Below are positions 24,801 to 35,877 of a stretch of 64,000 nt of DNA, in pieces. Made by a program: the position numbers and the translations under genes. Each line of letters begins with the position of its first letter. Position 1 is the first letter of the stretch. Origin of the DNA: Onchocerca lupi (Eukaryota; Nematoda; Chromadorea; Rhabditida; Onchocercidae); assembly GCA_028564675.1 (NCBI GenBank), contig JAOVVO010000230.1:1-64000 (forward strand), written 5' to 3'. The notes beneath the pieces are model-generated. The model searched no databases, was not told where the DNA came from, and saw only the letters and a program-made list of their open reading frames with translations.

Positions 24801-25646
24801 CTGCTTCACTGTTGAAATTGCTACCTCAATTAAGAGCCACATCGGAGCAGTTTATTAGAACGATTCACCAGCTGATGATTGGCGTCGATTGCGATAATGC
24901 ATTTCAAATAGGATTGTTGAAGAGCAGGAATTTAGATGTTCCTTTTTGCTTCCTTTTTCCCATCTGAAATAACAGCATTTATTTATTTTTTGGATACTAG
25001 TTGTATTTCCTTAAGAGTCGAGAATAGTTTTGAAAATCGGAACCTACCTAGTTATGAAATACTCGGACATATGGACAAAAAGTAAATTGGATCTTTTCAT
25101 TATTATAGCTAAAGTTTTAAATGTTTAAATTTCTATGAATTATGTTAATAGTTTACGGACCAGAAAGAATTTTTAAAAGTTGATCAAAAGATGGGTACAT
25201 ATTTAATTTTTTTCTTGAGAATTAATCCTGGTTTATCGTACTATTAATTTTAACAACTTAGATTTTAAGGGTGAAGAATTAAAAGAAATAGAAATGGAAG
25301 AAGGGTTCAGTGCTAATAATTCACAACAAAGATCAGTAACTAACGAAGAGAGAAACAGTGACATGGAGCTTTCGGAGGTCATTTTTCAAATGTATTTTGT
25401 GCAGAACTGGATATCTATCTGAATATCATTAATTTTTCCTAAAATTTCTCTTTTTTCAGTCTTTTTTTTTTTTTTTGAAATATCATTCATTCTTTTTGAA
25501 ATATATATTTTTTAAAATATTTTCGAACATTTTTTCGAAGAAACACAATTGTATTGTTAAATTTAGTCAATGAACTTAAAGGGCTAATTTTTCAGGAGCG
25601 AAGTGATGTAGAAATGGATTTAGAAAATAATAGCTCAGTTTTTTAG
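9897..25646 (+). CDS. fcd-2 (FANCD2): FANCD2, Fanconi anaemia group D2 protein
   Basis: FANCD2, clamped with FANCI and monoubiquitinated, drives interstrand-crosslink repair. Exons: 9897-10005, 10405-10638, 10975-11030, 11148-11246, 11464-11555, 11869-12068, 12323-12444, 14726-14904, 15086-about 15279, 15294-15361, 15546-15698, 15998-16129, 16275-16400, (16455-16550?), 16647-16754, 17035-17150, 17453-17606, 17936-18012, 18248-18468, 18680-18824, 19350-19456, 19803-20053, 20312-20488, 20619-20651, 20736-20840, 21368-21603, 21812-21968, 22092-22212, 22386-22485, 23265-23447, 23605-23773, 24116-24222, 24417-24507, 24791-24937, 25270-25377, 25596-25646; roughly 1,550 residues (human 1,451). Diagnostic blocks are ALIQVLPEILPSHI, FNHILQHLNGTEGEIITTL, KEKVWGILGVLMQL, TTFLLETLGKLLEELLPK, FAKYGTGANAILKTVQIGNR and FQIGLLKSRNLD-GEELKE, each aligning in order with human. 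The C-terminus is acidic, as in the family. Uncertain: exon 15086-15361, exon 16455, and the 18824/19350 junction. Confidence 0.92.
12511..12763 (+). mobile_element. Helitron-like fragment, 5' end present (copy A)
   Basis: Begins TCTATATAAATA at 12511, the 5'-TC start shared by all copies here, followed by GGAATGTAAATGCTACC. Internal blocks shared with copy B are TTTTGACACAGCCTTGTAT, ATCATTTTTATATAGA, GTCCGTGACAACTAAAAG and GTTTATTGA, ending in a CT-rich tract. It sits inside FANCD2 intron 7. No coding capacity is seen. Confidence 0.6.
12764..12873. repeat. AAT-rich microsatellite
   Basis: Imperfect repeats of AAT/AATAATA units (TAATAATAATAGTAATAATA and similar) separate the two Helitron fragments. 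Confidence 0.7.
12876..13135 (+). mobile_element. Helitron-like fragment, 5' end present (copy B)
   Basis: Begins TCTATTTAAATAAAAATG at 12876 and runs parallel to copy A through TCCTGACACAGCCTTGTATT, CATCATTTTTATATAGACAT, GTCCGTGACAACTAAAAGC and the CT-rich end (13080-13120). Divergence from copy A is considerable, so this is an old insertion or tandem pair. Confidence 0.6.
13619..13800 (+). mobile_element. Helitron-like fragment, 5' end (copy C)
   Basis: Starts TCGATATAAATAAAAATGTA (13619), then GTTAAATCTCCAGAAGTTCT and GAATTCGAATAGGCGCTTG. This is the same sequence found in reverse at 48590-48736. The extent to the right is unclear. A related stretch with TTTTGACACAACGAATAGGC lies at about 14205-14345. 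Confidence 0.55.
14190..14567 (-). mobile_element. Helitron fragment with a 3'-to-5' tandem junction
   Basis: Read on the minus strand, 14566-14524 is a GC-rich hairpin (GAACTCGGCGACGCTCCGCG then TGGTCGAGTTC) followed by AGCTAG. This is a Helitron 3' terminus (hairpin plus CTRR). It directly abuts TCTACATAAATAAAAAT (14523 downwards), the 5' terminus of a second copy. On the + strand AGCTGAACTCG (14527-14537) pairs exactly with its complement about 17 bases later. The element interior (14205-14345) is related to copies A-C but on the other strand relative to this junction, so the region is rearranged. Confidence 0.55.
16647..16652 (+). other. Candidate FANCD2 monoubiquitination lysine codons
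   Basis: The exon 16647-16754 begins with two lysine codons (KKIPCLINFSFDSVCQFF). If exon 16400 is joined directly to it, the spacing from the preceding conserved TTLSVLQDI block and to the following HKKLDFE...KVWGILG block matches human with almost no gaps, placing these lysines at human K561 within one or two residues. This is an inference by eye; the alternative exon at 16455 would shift it. Confidence 0.4.
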
Positions 25647-26087
25647 ATATATTTTTTTAAAGATATGTCACACTATTTTATTTCTGTGTATATTGAGTGA
25701 TTTTTCCTGTTTTGTTCTTATCATATTCTTCTAATTGATCATTGTATATCATTTATGCATGGCAGTCGATAAAAATTCGAAATTGAAGAATTAGCAGAAA
25801 AAAATTCGATTATTTTTGTCTGGAAAATATGAAGTAATCCTTGATTTCGGTTATTGTTTTTCTATCATTGCAAAGTAAAATTGTTTTGAAAATGATTTAA
25901 AGAAGCAATACACAATGTAAACTATTCCTTTATGAAATCCATCATTAATCATATATAGATAAAAATATTGATCCCTTATTTAAAAGTGAAGTAATGTAAA
26001 ATGGTATTTTATTTGAGTGTTAAAATAAACTAAATGCTTCTTGTTAACTGCAGATAAATAAAATAAATTGGTTTGATACTGAGGTGA
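25647..26087. other. FANCD2 3' flank
   Basis: About 440 AT-rich bases between FANCD2 and a converging minus-strand exon. An AATAAA occurs near 26023. Nothing else is recognised. Confidence 0.5.
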
Positions 26088-28300
26088 TCATGCGATTTGT
26101 CCCTTGATCTGGGATTCGGCCTTTAAAAACTTGTCCATTAACTCAATTAAATGACCTAAGTCGATCTTGGTCAATAAATCCATATTGTCCATGAAGGGAG
26201 CGTTGAACATGTTATCATCGAATAGAACGGTAAATATCTGCATTCAAAAAAAAACTGGCGAGAATAGAAAAATACGTTATGCAGGATAAATTTTGTGAAG
26301 CGTCAAACTGTTTCTCTGAATCATCAGAAATAATCTGCTTTAGAAATGAATTTCTGTTGTTTTCCATCGCGTTCGCTTCCTTCAAGGACATTTTCTCTCA
26401 TACTTCAGTAGCTTTTCTTTACCTTCACCAAACTCTCTTCGTTGCTTGCTTAACTTTTCATCATCAGGAAATGTCTATTTCTAGTTTCAATCGCACTTTT
26501 ACCGAAAATATCCCTGTACCTTCTTTCTTCACTGTCTATGTGTCCTTTCTGAAATTTTATTGTTCTAACCAAGAATTTCTTTAACTGAAAGATTTCAAAA
26601 GTCTTTGAATATTCTTTCTCTTAATTCATCCAAGTCAATTTTCTGCTTTGAAATATTCACAAATTCAGGATTGATTATGGGACGGATTTTGAGATGCATA
26701 AAACTCAGTTGCTTGAAATTTATATGCGACGCTGTTTGTGAATTCCTTCAGATTCTTGCAGTATATAATAATTTCATATCTTTTTCTGCAGAAATATAGT
26801 CCGTATTTGAAGGCGTATATATTCCTCAAAATTTAAGTAACATTTGTTTGGATCAATTGATATTTTTTTTCCATATATTTAAGTGGTTGATAAATTCCAT
26901 ACTATCCATCCTGTAAATGTGTGTCAGTAACATCGAGCAAAATCTAGCCGGAAAATCAGGCTTTATTCTGGCTTAACTTTGTAAATTTTTCAAATATTTG
27001 ATAATCGTAATTTTGCATTTTAGATATTTTGTTAAACACAACATGATAACGAAACATTTGTCTTGGACACGGAGCAATCTGTTTTAATTTCGTATTACGA
27101 AACTTAATTACGGAAATTCGGAAAATGCAATATTTAAAGTTGAAATTTTCTAATAATTAATAAATTTTATATATCGAATACAGTTAAATTTTCTAAGGGA
27201 TGACTATTTTCATCAGTGATGTTGTGCGGATTCTCTATGCCAATTTAAATAAATTTATGAGGAACGGGTAAATGTATTGCAGATAGTGTGTCGTCTTTAT
27301 AAAGTTATCATTCGCTGCATTTTATCTGTTGATGAAATTCTGACTTTATCAGGTTGATGGAAGTCTAATTTTATCAACTAAATGTTTTTCTGATAGAGAA
27401 AAATGAAGACAGCATTTAACTTTTACAGAAATTAATGTTATGAACTTTCATCAGTGCATTTTGTTTTCCAAATAACGAACATTTACCAAAATGCTATCAT
27501 TAAAGTATTCCAAACATATCACATATGCTATCATTACAGTATTCCAATCATATGTCGAAGGCAACAGGACTAGTAGGGTCGTAATAATGTCAAATTGAAA
27601 TTTTTATATATTTTTTTTCTTCTTCAAAGTGAGTTTCTGCAACATTCGGATTGCATTTCGAATGTTTCAATTATTTCAAAGCACTCCTGCAATAATCCAG
27701 AACATGTACTACTATATCTTTTCTAATTTCTTACCTTATTCTATATTTCTGATCCAATTATCTAATCTGCAGAGCATGCTTTTTCAAAATATCGAGATCT
27801 ATAATACGATTGATTTTTTCTTGTACCAAATTGATCATTGTGATATTTCCATCAAGATGCAACTTTAATCAGAATCCTTGAGTACCGTTGCTCCGAAATA
27901 ATAGCATCGATAAACAGTGATTGTCTCGGCTATCCGAAACTTTTTATATTCTTTATGATTCTTAATATTTTAAAAGTTGTCAAAGTGATCATTTGTTACG
28001 ATCAAAGTATGAAAAATTTTAAGATCAAATGCAATACTTCAGATGATGCACCGAATTGAATGCTAACCGACTTGAATTCATCGTTATGCGAATCACAGAA
28101 AAGTATTTTCCAACTGTCATGAATATATTGCGTGAAATCAAAGTATTGTGCAATCGTGTTACTTTAACTTTCTCTTTCATCAAAACTTGTCATCGCAAAA
28201 ATATTAGCTTGATTTTCTTTTATTTTAGTTCATTATCAAGTAAGATCATTAATTCTTTATCAGTACTCCACAAGATTAATGGATTTTGATATCATCAATT
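26088..28300 (-). pseudogene. Possible decayed gene or unrecognised minus-strand gene
   Basis: The clearest piece is 26237-26088: after a good acceptor (TTTTTTTTGAATGCAG) a 49-codon frame reads IFTVLFDDNMFNAPF...KFLKAESQIKGQIA and ends TGA. Upstream on the minus strand are further coding-like, charged fragments broken by stops or frame changes. Examples are LKIRPIINPEFVN...DLDELRERIFKDF (stop at 26595), KLSKQRREFGEGKEKLLKYE, and NLVQEKINRIIDLDILKKHA with an in-frame TAA soon after (about 27760-27850). The composition suggests a coiled-coil protein. The mix of good codon use and stops suggests decay, but short introns could also explain it. No family was recognised. Confidence 0.3.
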
Positions 28301-30687
28301 GACTGCCATTACTTGGAATTTGTAGCTTTTCGTGCTTCCTGAACGACTTTTTAATCATTATTTATATAATTAATTAATATTTTGCCAAGTGCATTTTTGT
28401 TTCTTCCATATTTAAGATTCTTTATCTTTTGCTTATCAATTAGTCATTCTATTCTTTTGTTAAGTTTGCACTTCAATTTCCATTTCTTAAAGCCACCTGT
28501 CAGTTTGCAATTTTTGCAACTTATGAGGTTATAAATTATTTCTTTCTTGCTAAATTATAAATCAGTATGATTTGAAAAAAAGAAAGAATATCAGGCCAAG
28601 TCCATTTTATCATTTTTGATTAGACTAAATTTCAGAATATTTCTTTTTCTTAAACTTTATTAAACTACTAATTTTCTGTGCTGATTCGGGGAGGTGAATG
28701 AGAGCCTAAAGAAGGAGAGGTAGCAAACGTTCCGGTCCTTTTCAATCATTTTTCGATTTAGTTTGATTTGCATGGCATTCGCACATCTCTTTGCTCTTGC
28801 TGCTTGCAAAAAGCATATTTTATTACCCAATTGGGCCATTTAGTGGACGTGAAACGTTTGGCCGACTGCTGGTTGTCATGGAAGAAAGGAAATGACAGAA
28901 GGAGATCGATGTCACACTGAATGATTGCTTCTCATTAAGGGGGTCATTTAATGCCCTGTCGTTGTAATTAAATGGCTGGTCCTGAATGTGAATTGATCGC
29001 GTGATAATCATCGCAATAATAGTTAATGACATAGCCATATTTAACGTCGGATGAATTTCATTAATTAGCCTAAAGCTGAACCGAAGAACCAGTGAGCTGA
29101 AAGCAAATCGATTATTGTTAGCATCATTTGTCACTTGAAGAGTATCGGAAGTTGCAATGGATTGGTTCTAATCACAGTTAAATTCCGTAAGTGCAACTTG
29201 GAATCTGAACGAATACCGTATTCAGTTAACAGAACTATAATTCTTTTGCCAAAGTGTCTCAAATCATAAATAAAGTTGTTTTTTTCCTCTGTTTGTTTGG
29301 ATTTTCGGGATGCTCTCATTCATTGCTCGTCAAATAGCAAAGATTATCCACAAAACACCTCAGATGAGTGAAATGAAAACAACTAATTGCAGAAGAAGCC
29401 ATTTTGGATTCAAATGACACAGTCCATGATGATGACTCCTAAGTTCCTAAATTGCATCTATTGTTCTTGATTTGCAGAACATCCTCCTCATTAGCCACTG
29501 GATAAGTGTTTATTTTGAGCTGTTTGTTGACATTAAGATGGGTATGAATGATGATGTGATACAAATGCTGGAGACATGAATGTCCCAGTTGAATGATTCG
29601 TGTGCAAAGATTCAGTTGGCATGGAAGGAGAGGTGCATATATGATGACAAAAAATTCATCCAATATCATCGAGCGTGCCAGGATAGCTGCTAATTGAATG
29701 AGAGCGATTTCAGATTGACTTTCAGAATAACTGCTAGTTGAAATGATCGCTGAATCGGCGAAACTCTGATCTTTGTGTGGGTGTTGACCCCGGATTGAGG
29801 TGCTCATCGAATACTTGACTTCTTTTCCGCAAACGATGGCAGAGAAACCTTTTACCTTTTGAATGGCTTATGCAAATATGAATGTCATATTCGATCGCAC
29901 GATGAGTTTTGTTTGTCGAGACAAATGAATGCTTGTTTGCTCGCAATTTGCAGACGCAGAGAGCAGACTCGGATATTAGATATCGGATATCGCACATTCA
30001 AACTTTCAGTCCACTTCCGGATGACAAAGGTCAAATCTTTGCTGATCTGCCACTTTTTTGTTTCAAACTTGAAAGGCCATTAATGAGGAGAGAAGAAATA
30101 ACGATGTATTCTTTCAAATATTTACAATCTTTGTTGAAAGCACACAGGTTATAGAAGATTGGATCATCGAATTATCTTTCATCATCTTTATTCTTTCTAT
30201 GATTTATAGGTGCCTACTTGTAAATAACTTATTTCTATAAAGTTTATAGAACGGGAAGATATTTCTAATTATCATAGAAGGCATTTTGACTCAGTTTTAG
30301 GGATTAAATTCATCTTTATTTTTATTAGCAAAGTGCTTTTTAAATGCTATATACACACATACACGACAAAGTTCAACTTCATTTCTCTCATAAATCGATG
30401 AACAGTCCTTTCTTAAATTGTGTGGTGAATTTCTGAAAATGAGCAGAACTAAAAGTCCCTCCAAATGAACAAACCAGATTGGCGAGATTGCTTATTTATA
30501 GCAAATTTAGGCCAATTAGTTGAACGATCCCAAATTCAGTAAAAATTTGCTTTCTCCGATTGTGATAAGTGCTATCCGGAGATGATCTTCTCATGTGACC
30601 TTTAATGAAGTGCTTTCGCACATGCAGAAATTCAGGAAGGATTAATGAGCGATGCAGCTGCTATTTTACGTAATGGTTAGTTTAGAA

Positions 30688-30710
30688 TAAAGCGGTCGAC
30701 CGCCGCTTTA
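30688..30710. repeat. GC-rich nested palindrome
   Basis: TAAAGCGG (30688-30695) and CCGCTTTA (30703-30710) are exact reverse complements. The overlapping 12-mer GCGGTCGACCGC (30692-30703) is itself a perfect palindrome. Confidence 0.7.
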
Positions 30711-31207
30711 GCAAGTCTTCATTTTAGTTTTCATTCGAATGAGGAATCATTTCCTTGTGCTTATTCTTGAATATTCCTCGACCTGAAACTGTATTACTCT
30801 CGAGATCATCGGGCATTTCATTACTAGCTTTAGCTCTATCGTCCACTCGCATATCATTCACACATTCATTTCTCTCTCCATTGAATTTCTTTTTTGAAAA
30901 GTTCAAAAACTAAGGGCCAAAGATTAATTTTTGCGGTCTCTGTGCATGGATGGATGTGAACGCATGGATTACAAATGCATACACATAAATGCATGCATGA
31001 GATAACATCTCTCGAGGCATTTGCTCATTCTCATCATTTTCTTCCTCACAAATATTCTTCATCCTTTTAGGCCCGATAGTAGTAGTACTAAGGCTGTCAC
31101 ATTTGCCAACAAGAGGAAGAAGCCCTTCCTTTAGTTTCTATTTCGTAATAATTCAATTTGACTCAAATCAATTCGATATAGATAACTTTAGTATACATCT
31201 CATGGGA

Positions 31208-31224
31208 CCTGAACGTCGTTCAGG
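31208..31224. repeat. Perfect short palindrome CCTGAACG-T-CGTTCAGG
   Basis: Two 8-base arms flank one central base, followed by CCTTTT. It could be a dimeric factor site; nothing else supports a role. Confidence 0.6.
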
Positions 31225-34160
31225 CCTTTTAAAACTGCCTTCTATCCATAGCGAAATATAACATTCATTTGAATTAGATCCAATCATGATCGAATCAATC
31301 GTTTATTTGCTCTCAATTTTGAGCAGAATAGAATCGCATATCTAATTCTGATCAGATATCTCAACGGAACAACTTAATAATGAGAATCGAGAACTTAAGC
31401 TTATTTGACTCAATTTAAATTTAAAATTACTTAGTATTAGCATAATTTAATTGAAGCCAATTCAGCTAAATTCAATAGATTTTGCGCAATGAATATATTT
31501 GTCCTGTGAAATATTTGCTGTCCTTTCATGGAAGGAAAGAGGAAAAGTTAAAACTTTGAATGAATGAAATCCTTCATTTTCCTCATTTATTCAAATAAGT
31601 TTCTCCTTTATTTCATGCTCTCTTCCTCTCTCCCATTAAAATTTCTAAAACAGTTCTACCAATTATTGATTAGAAAACAAGAACACTTCATTGAGTCTCT
31701 TCGAAGTCTTTAAACATTTCACAATCTCATCGTACTACTACACTGCTGCTCCTGCTACTGCCGAATCGAGCAGTTGTATACGATAATTTGCATAGCGATC
31801 ACAGTATTTGGAATATTCAAAACGACAGAGGAAATTACTTCTTCTATAGCTGGCAAATTTAATTGCTTTTAGGATACTTTACTTCGGCTTGATTATTCTC
31901 TTTTAAAAATTTCACTTACTGAAAATGCATTTCTCTTGCAAATGCCCTTTCCCGTCCTAAGCCTCAAAACTCACTGATACGAATAGATTAGAACACTGGA
32001 ATGAGAGGGGTTGAATTTTGAAAACGAAATAAATAGACACTGGACAGGTGTTTGTATAGACTTAGTATGCGGCAGTCAGGAGGACAGGTTAGCATCACAG
32101 CTAATCCTCCAAGCTTCCGTTTATTTTACATCCAATTTATTCACTAGACAAATATACTCTTCTAATCATTCGAGCAAATACTTGCTCATTTTTCCAGTTA
32201 TACATCCTCTAACATATTCATCAGCAATCTTTCCGATTTTCTTCATCGGCCTTGCCGGAATAGCTTTCCTGTTCACTGTCTTCTCCTCAGCCAATTTACT
32301 TGGAAAAACCGATTTAAAAAAGTGTGTAATCACTACTGTAACGATCAACATTTGCCATTATATCATTCATTAGCCTAACTGGGATCTAATCTGATGGGTA
32401 CTTTCAGGCTTTTACAACCTCTTGATCTTTTTTTTAAGCAACTTCATTTCATTCCACTATCCTATGAATTTTAGTGACCATCAATTGCTGCTATGTTCTT
32501 AGGAAAAGACTTCCGCGACTGTTTAAGTATTGTTATTAGACTAGTGAATACGGATTAAAATTGAAGTTCAACAAATATGAAATTTTGTTTACATTCATTT
32601 CTTTTTTTAAAACTTTCTTATCGGTTTAAAAGCTATATCCCTAGTAGATTTTTTATTTATTTCTAAAATATTTCCATGCATTTCTGTAGAAATTGAAAAA
32701 AGTAATTCCACTTCTTCTAAATTGCCAAAATATTTTTTCGCTTTAATCCTGTCCTACCAATAGAAATTAGACTGCATTCGTTCATGTAAACCGAATTCTT
32801 CATCGGTAAATACCTGAGATAAATTTTCTGTTGCGAAATTTCGAAAAATCTTCCATCTTTGAAATCAATTTATCAGTGAAAGCATCATCATTCCTCTTTT
32901 CAAAGCATCATTTTCATTTACATATTCTGAAAGAGAGGATAAAAGTCACGGATCCATTCATCAACTACCACCTAAATCATCAACAATCATTCTTTATCGA
33001 TATTGCTGCAAGTTACGGGTCAGTATACTGCAGTTGCGTCCATTTTCATTATCAGACTTCGGATCAGCAATTCAATATTCTTAGTTATCTTCCGAATTAG
33101 GCACAAACGATTCAAATTCACAGCGAATAGATAGAAGTATTGCAAATGAGGATATATGAAATGGACAGAAATCTGCCTGCATCGCTTTCGATGAAAGTGA
33201 GAAGCTTGGAGGAACGATGGTTTCTTTCGGTAGAAATTTGATGAATATGCAGTAGTTTGCATTATATTCCATTCCTTAATTTTGATTTTTTTAATTTTAT
33301 TTCATCTTTTTTTAGAAATCGAGATTTCGAGAAAAAAGACACAAGCTGCCATCTCGGTGAGCCATCGTAATATATCATTATGCAATTCACTGGAAAAGTC
33401 CTTTTAGTATAGTGAATAGTCATTTAAATTTTAGAACAAATCAGAAAATTCGATAAAACTGTTAAAATTGTTTCTTCCCGAAATTAAATTGTTTGTTTTA
33501 GCGAATTGTAAATTTTCTCGCATCATATAATTTCGAAATTTTCTTTGCTACATGAATAGCATCAAAAATTCGCGATTAAATTGCATAAATATGATTATAA
33601 ATAGTATAGTTCAAAACGATTTCAAATCTCTCAATTTTCGTTCATTTCATTTGTTATCGTTCAATAATTCAACATGCTTTGATAAGCTGTGCTTCGCTGG
33701 AAAAAGCTCAAGGACATCATCTTATTTCTTTCTTTTTGCAATTGTCATCGCCTTTTTCCGCAAGTGATTTATTCAAATTTCAATTTTCATCGATTTCTTT
33801 TTTGAAAAGTGATCTTAACATTGCTGCACACCTTCTCCATACTTTCTCCCTTCGATAATGGACAGCAAGGACACAAGAGAGGAAAGAGAGAAGATGTCCC
33901 ATTTCATTTACTCATTGTGTCACTTCGAAATTATCCTGAATTCATTCACTAAATGGTAAATATGTTAAGTATTAACTTCCTCTCATAGTTCGATTATCTG
34001 GCTAGCTATTCATATTTCGGAGCTTTCTTTGGCCAGAAGCTCATCGAAACTTTGAGAAGAGTAAACATGCTTGACCTTATATTGCATGCTTCGAAATGCT
34101 GAAGAATGAAATGAAAAAATTAGCTGATTCAAGTTTCAGCTTTTGTCACCAGACCAATAG

Positions 34161-34376
34161 CTTTTGAATAATGTATCCTCTTATTCGTCATCTGAATTGG
34201 ATCCGTCGCACCATAGCGATAAGGATGACATTTCTCGTAGCGATAATGTCGCGCGACATATGGCACATGCCAACGACACCGCCCCAATTTTCCACCCCAT
34301 TAGAGGATAGAAGATTAAAGGAGACAGTGGTTCTGATGGCAGCAACGGTCATCAAGTGAAGAGTAGGTTGGATTTA
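34161..34376 (+). other. Exon-like Ser/Asp/His-rich island with an in-frame stop
   Basis: From 34161 the frame reads LLNNVSSYSSSELDPSHHSD, continues KDDISRSDNVARHMAHANDT and APIFHPIRG, meets TAG at 34308, then continues in the same frame KIKGDSGSDGSNGHQVKS to the next stop. Composition and codon use resemble a low-complexity exon of a transcription factor. CAATAG just before 34161 could act as an acceptor. No partner exons or homeobox were found. It may be a lost or remnant exon, or conserved non-coding DNA. Confidence 0.2.
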
Positions 34377-35830
34377 TAAAGTTTAAAATTTGAAACATCC
34401 TATTCCGTTGGATTACTTTTTCATTTTCTCAATCATTAGCTGCTTTGTCCATCAGTTTATCCTTCTATTTGTGTATTCATTTGTTTGACTCGTTTTTCTC
34501 CTTCCTCAATTCCTGCATTCCTTAAATATTGTACTCCATGCATCAACTCGAGAACCTGACCTGATCTGATCTCGGTGCAAGAGACACAATTTCTTATGTA
34601 TCGCCATTGTTTCGAGCTAACAACATACCGTGATTTATTATCCTCATGATGAAACTATTCTGTTTTTAACAACAAACCACATGAGCTTTTCAATTTTATT
34701 TTTGTGAATTCAAAAAACACTTGAGAAATCCCTTCATGATATATATATTTGCCTCATCCTTCATTCAATATTTTTGTTTACTTACTCAAGAACATACTGC
34801 GTTTTTGCCTTCCTCATATAACAACTCTTAGAATCCTGAATCTGGAGCTATTTATGCATTAGCTGACAATCCAGAAGAAGAATTGTTTATTTGTTTATGC
34901 TATTATCGAATATCTAATGGAAAATCATCTGATTTTTAATACATTTCTCAACCTTTACTTCTACTTCAACAATGTTTCATTTACTGAAACGATACAAAGA
35001 CTAAAGGATGGAAGCATGGAAGCCGTGCCATTCATCTATCATCCATCATGACACAGATGAGATGTCAATTCTCAATGTTTGTTTTACTGTCCTTTGGCCA
35101 TCTTTTCTAGCCATCCGATTGTTATTGGCATATGATTTATCATGCAAATAGCCAATGGCCAGTCGAAGGCAACAGAAGCGTATTACTTGGCCTACTTCTC
35201 TAGTCCTATTCGAAGAATTTGAGACCAAATAACTTTACCGACAGTTTTATCCTTTTCCACTTTTGAAATCTTTTTTTTGAAATTCTAATTTTACTTACTC
35301 CTCATTTATCTTTCAAAAACACCTGCCTTTTCTATTTCATTGCTGTATGAGAAAATTAAAATCTTGAATTTCATCAAATTTTACTCTTTCAAAAAGAAAA
35401 ACCATATAAATTTTGCAATTATTATTATAGAAGAAATTTTTGGTAAATAATAAGCACTGGTCATCTCATTTGTTATCAATTTCACACTTTTTCATTTAAT
35501 TCTTGACACTTGATAGATGGTTCATGATCATTTTATTTAAATCTTATCATTACTTTGATAGCAGAGAGGAATTTTCGTGAAACTCGCGTTGTGACATTGT
35601 CGATTATGATTCACTTTTGAGATTGAATCGTTGGAAAACTAAGAGTATTGACTAAGCAAAAGATGTAGTCATCTATCAGACAAAAAAAACTTCTTTTTGA
35701 ATAAAATTTCAAAAAAATAAATTCCAACTGATTGTTAGATTTAGAATCATCAGTAAGTGATGACATTCGTATCATGTTCAAAATTTAAAGATATCAAGGA
35801 AATATCAATAATAATGACGAGTGTTTCGTT

Positions 35831-35877
35831 GCAGCTATCTTTTCATTTCTATTGAAATCAGAATAGTTCTACCAAAT
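35831..35877 (+). promoter_or_regulatory. Probable spliced-leader or 5'-UTR acceptor
   Basis: GTTTCGTTGCAG ends at 35834, leaving a 43-base leader before the ATG at 35878. It is a good 3' splice site with no coding exon upstream, so trans-splicing or a 5'-UTR intron is likely. Confidence 0.4.

Larger units (their letters stand above)
28301..35834. other. Long non-coding region upstream of the secreted-protein gene
   Basis: About 7.5 kb with no recognised gene. The texture differs from intron DNA: few long T tracts and many homeodomain-type cores, for example TTCATTAATTAGCC near 29055. This fits a regulatory desert, but no function is shown. Notable items are a GC-rich palindrome at 30688-30710, a 17-base palindrome at 31208-31224, and an exon-like island at 34161-34376. 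A short coding-like frame also starts at 33858 (MDSKDTREEREKMSHF...) and ends at a possible donor (GTAAAT, 33957). Confidence 0.5.

Noticed and set aside
28823..29997. Overlapping minus-strand frames of 62-122 codons
   Set aside because: No recognisable family, mutually overlapping in different frames, and no convincing splice signals linking them.
31201..31230. Bacterial-type rho-independent terminator
   Set aside because: The palindrome followed by CCTTTT looks like one, but the stem is short, the T run is weak, and the context is a nematode chromosome.
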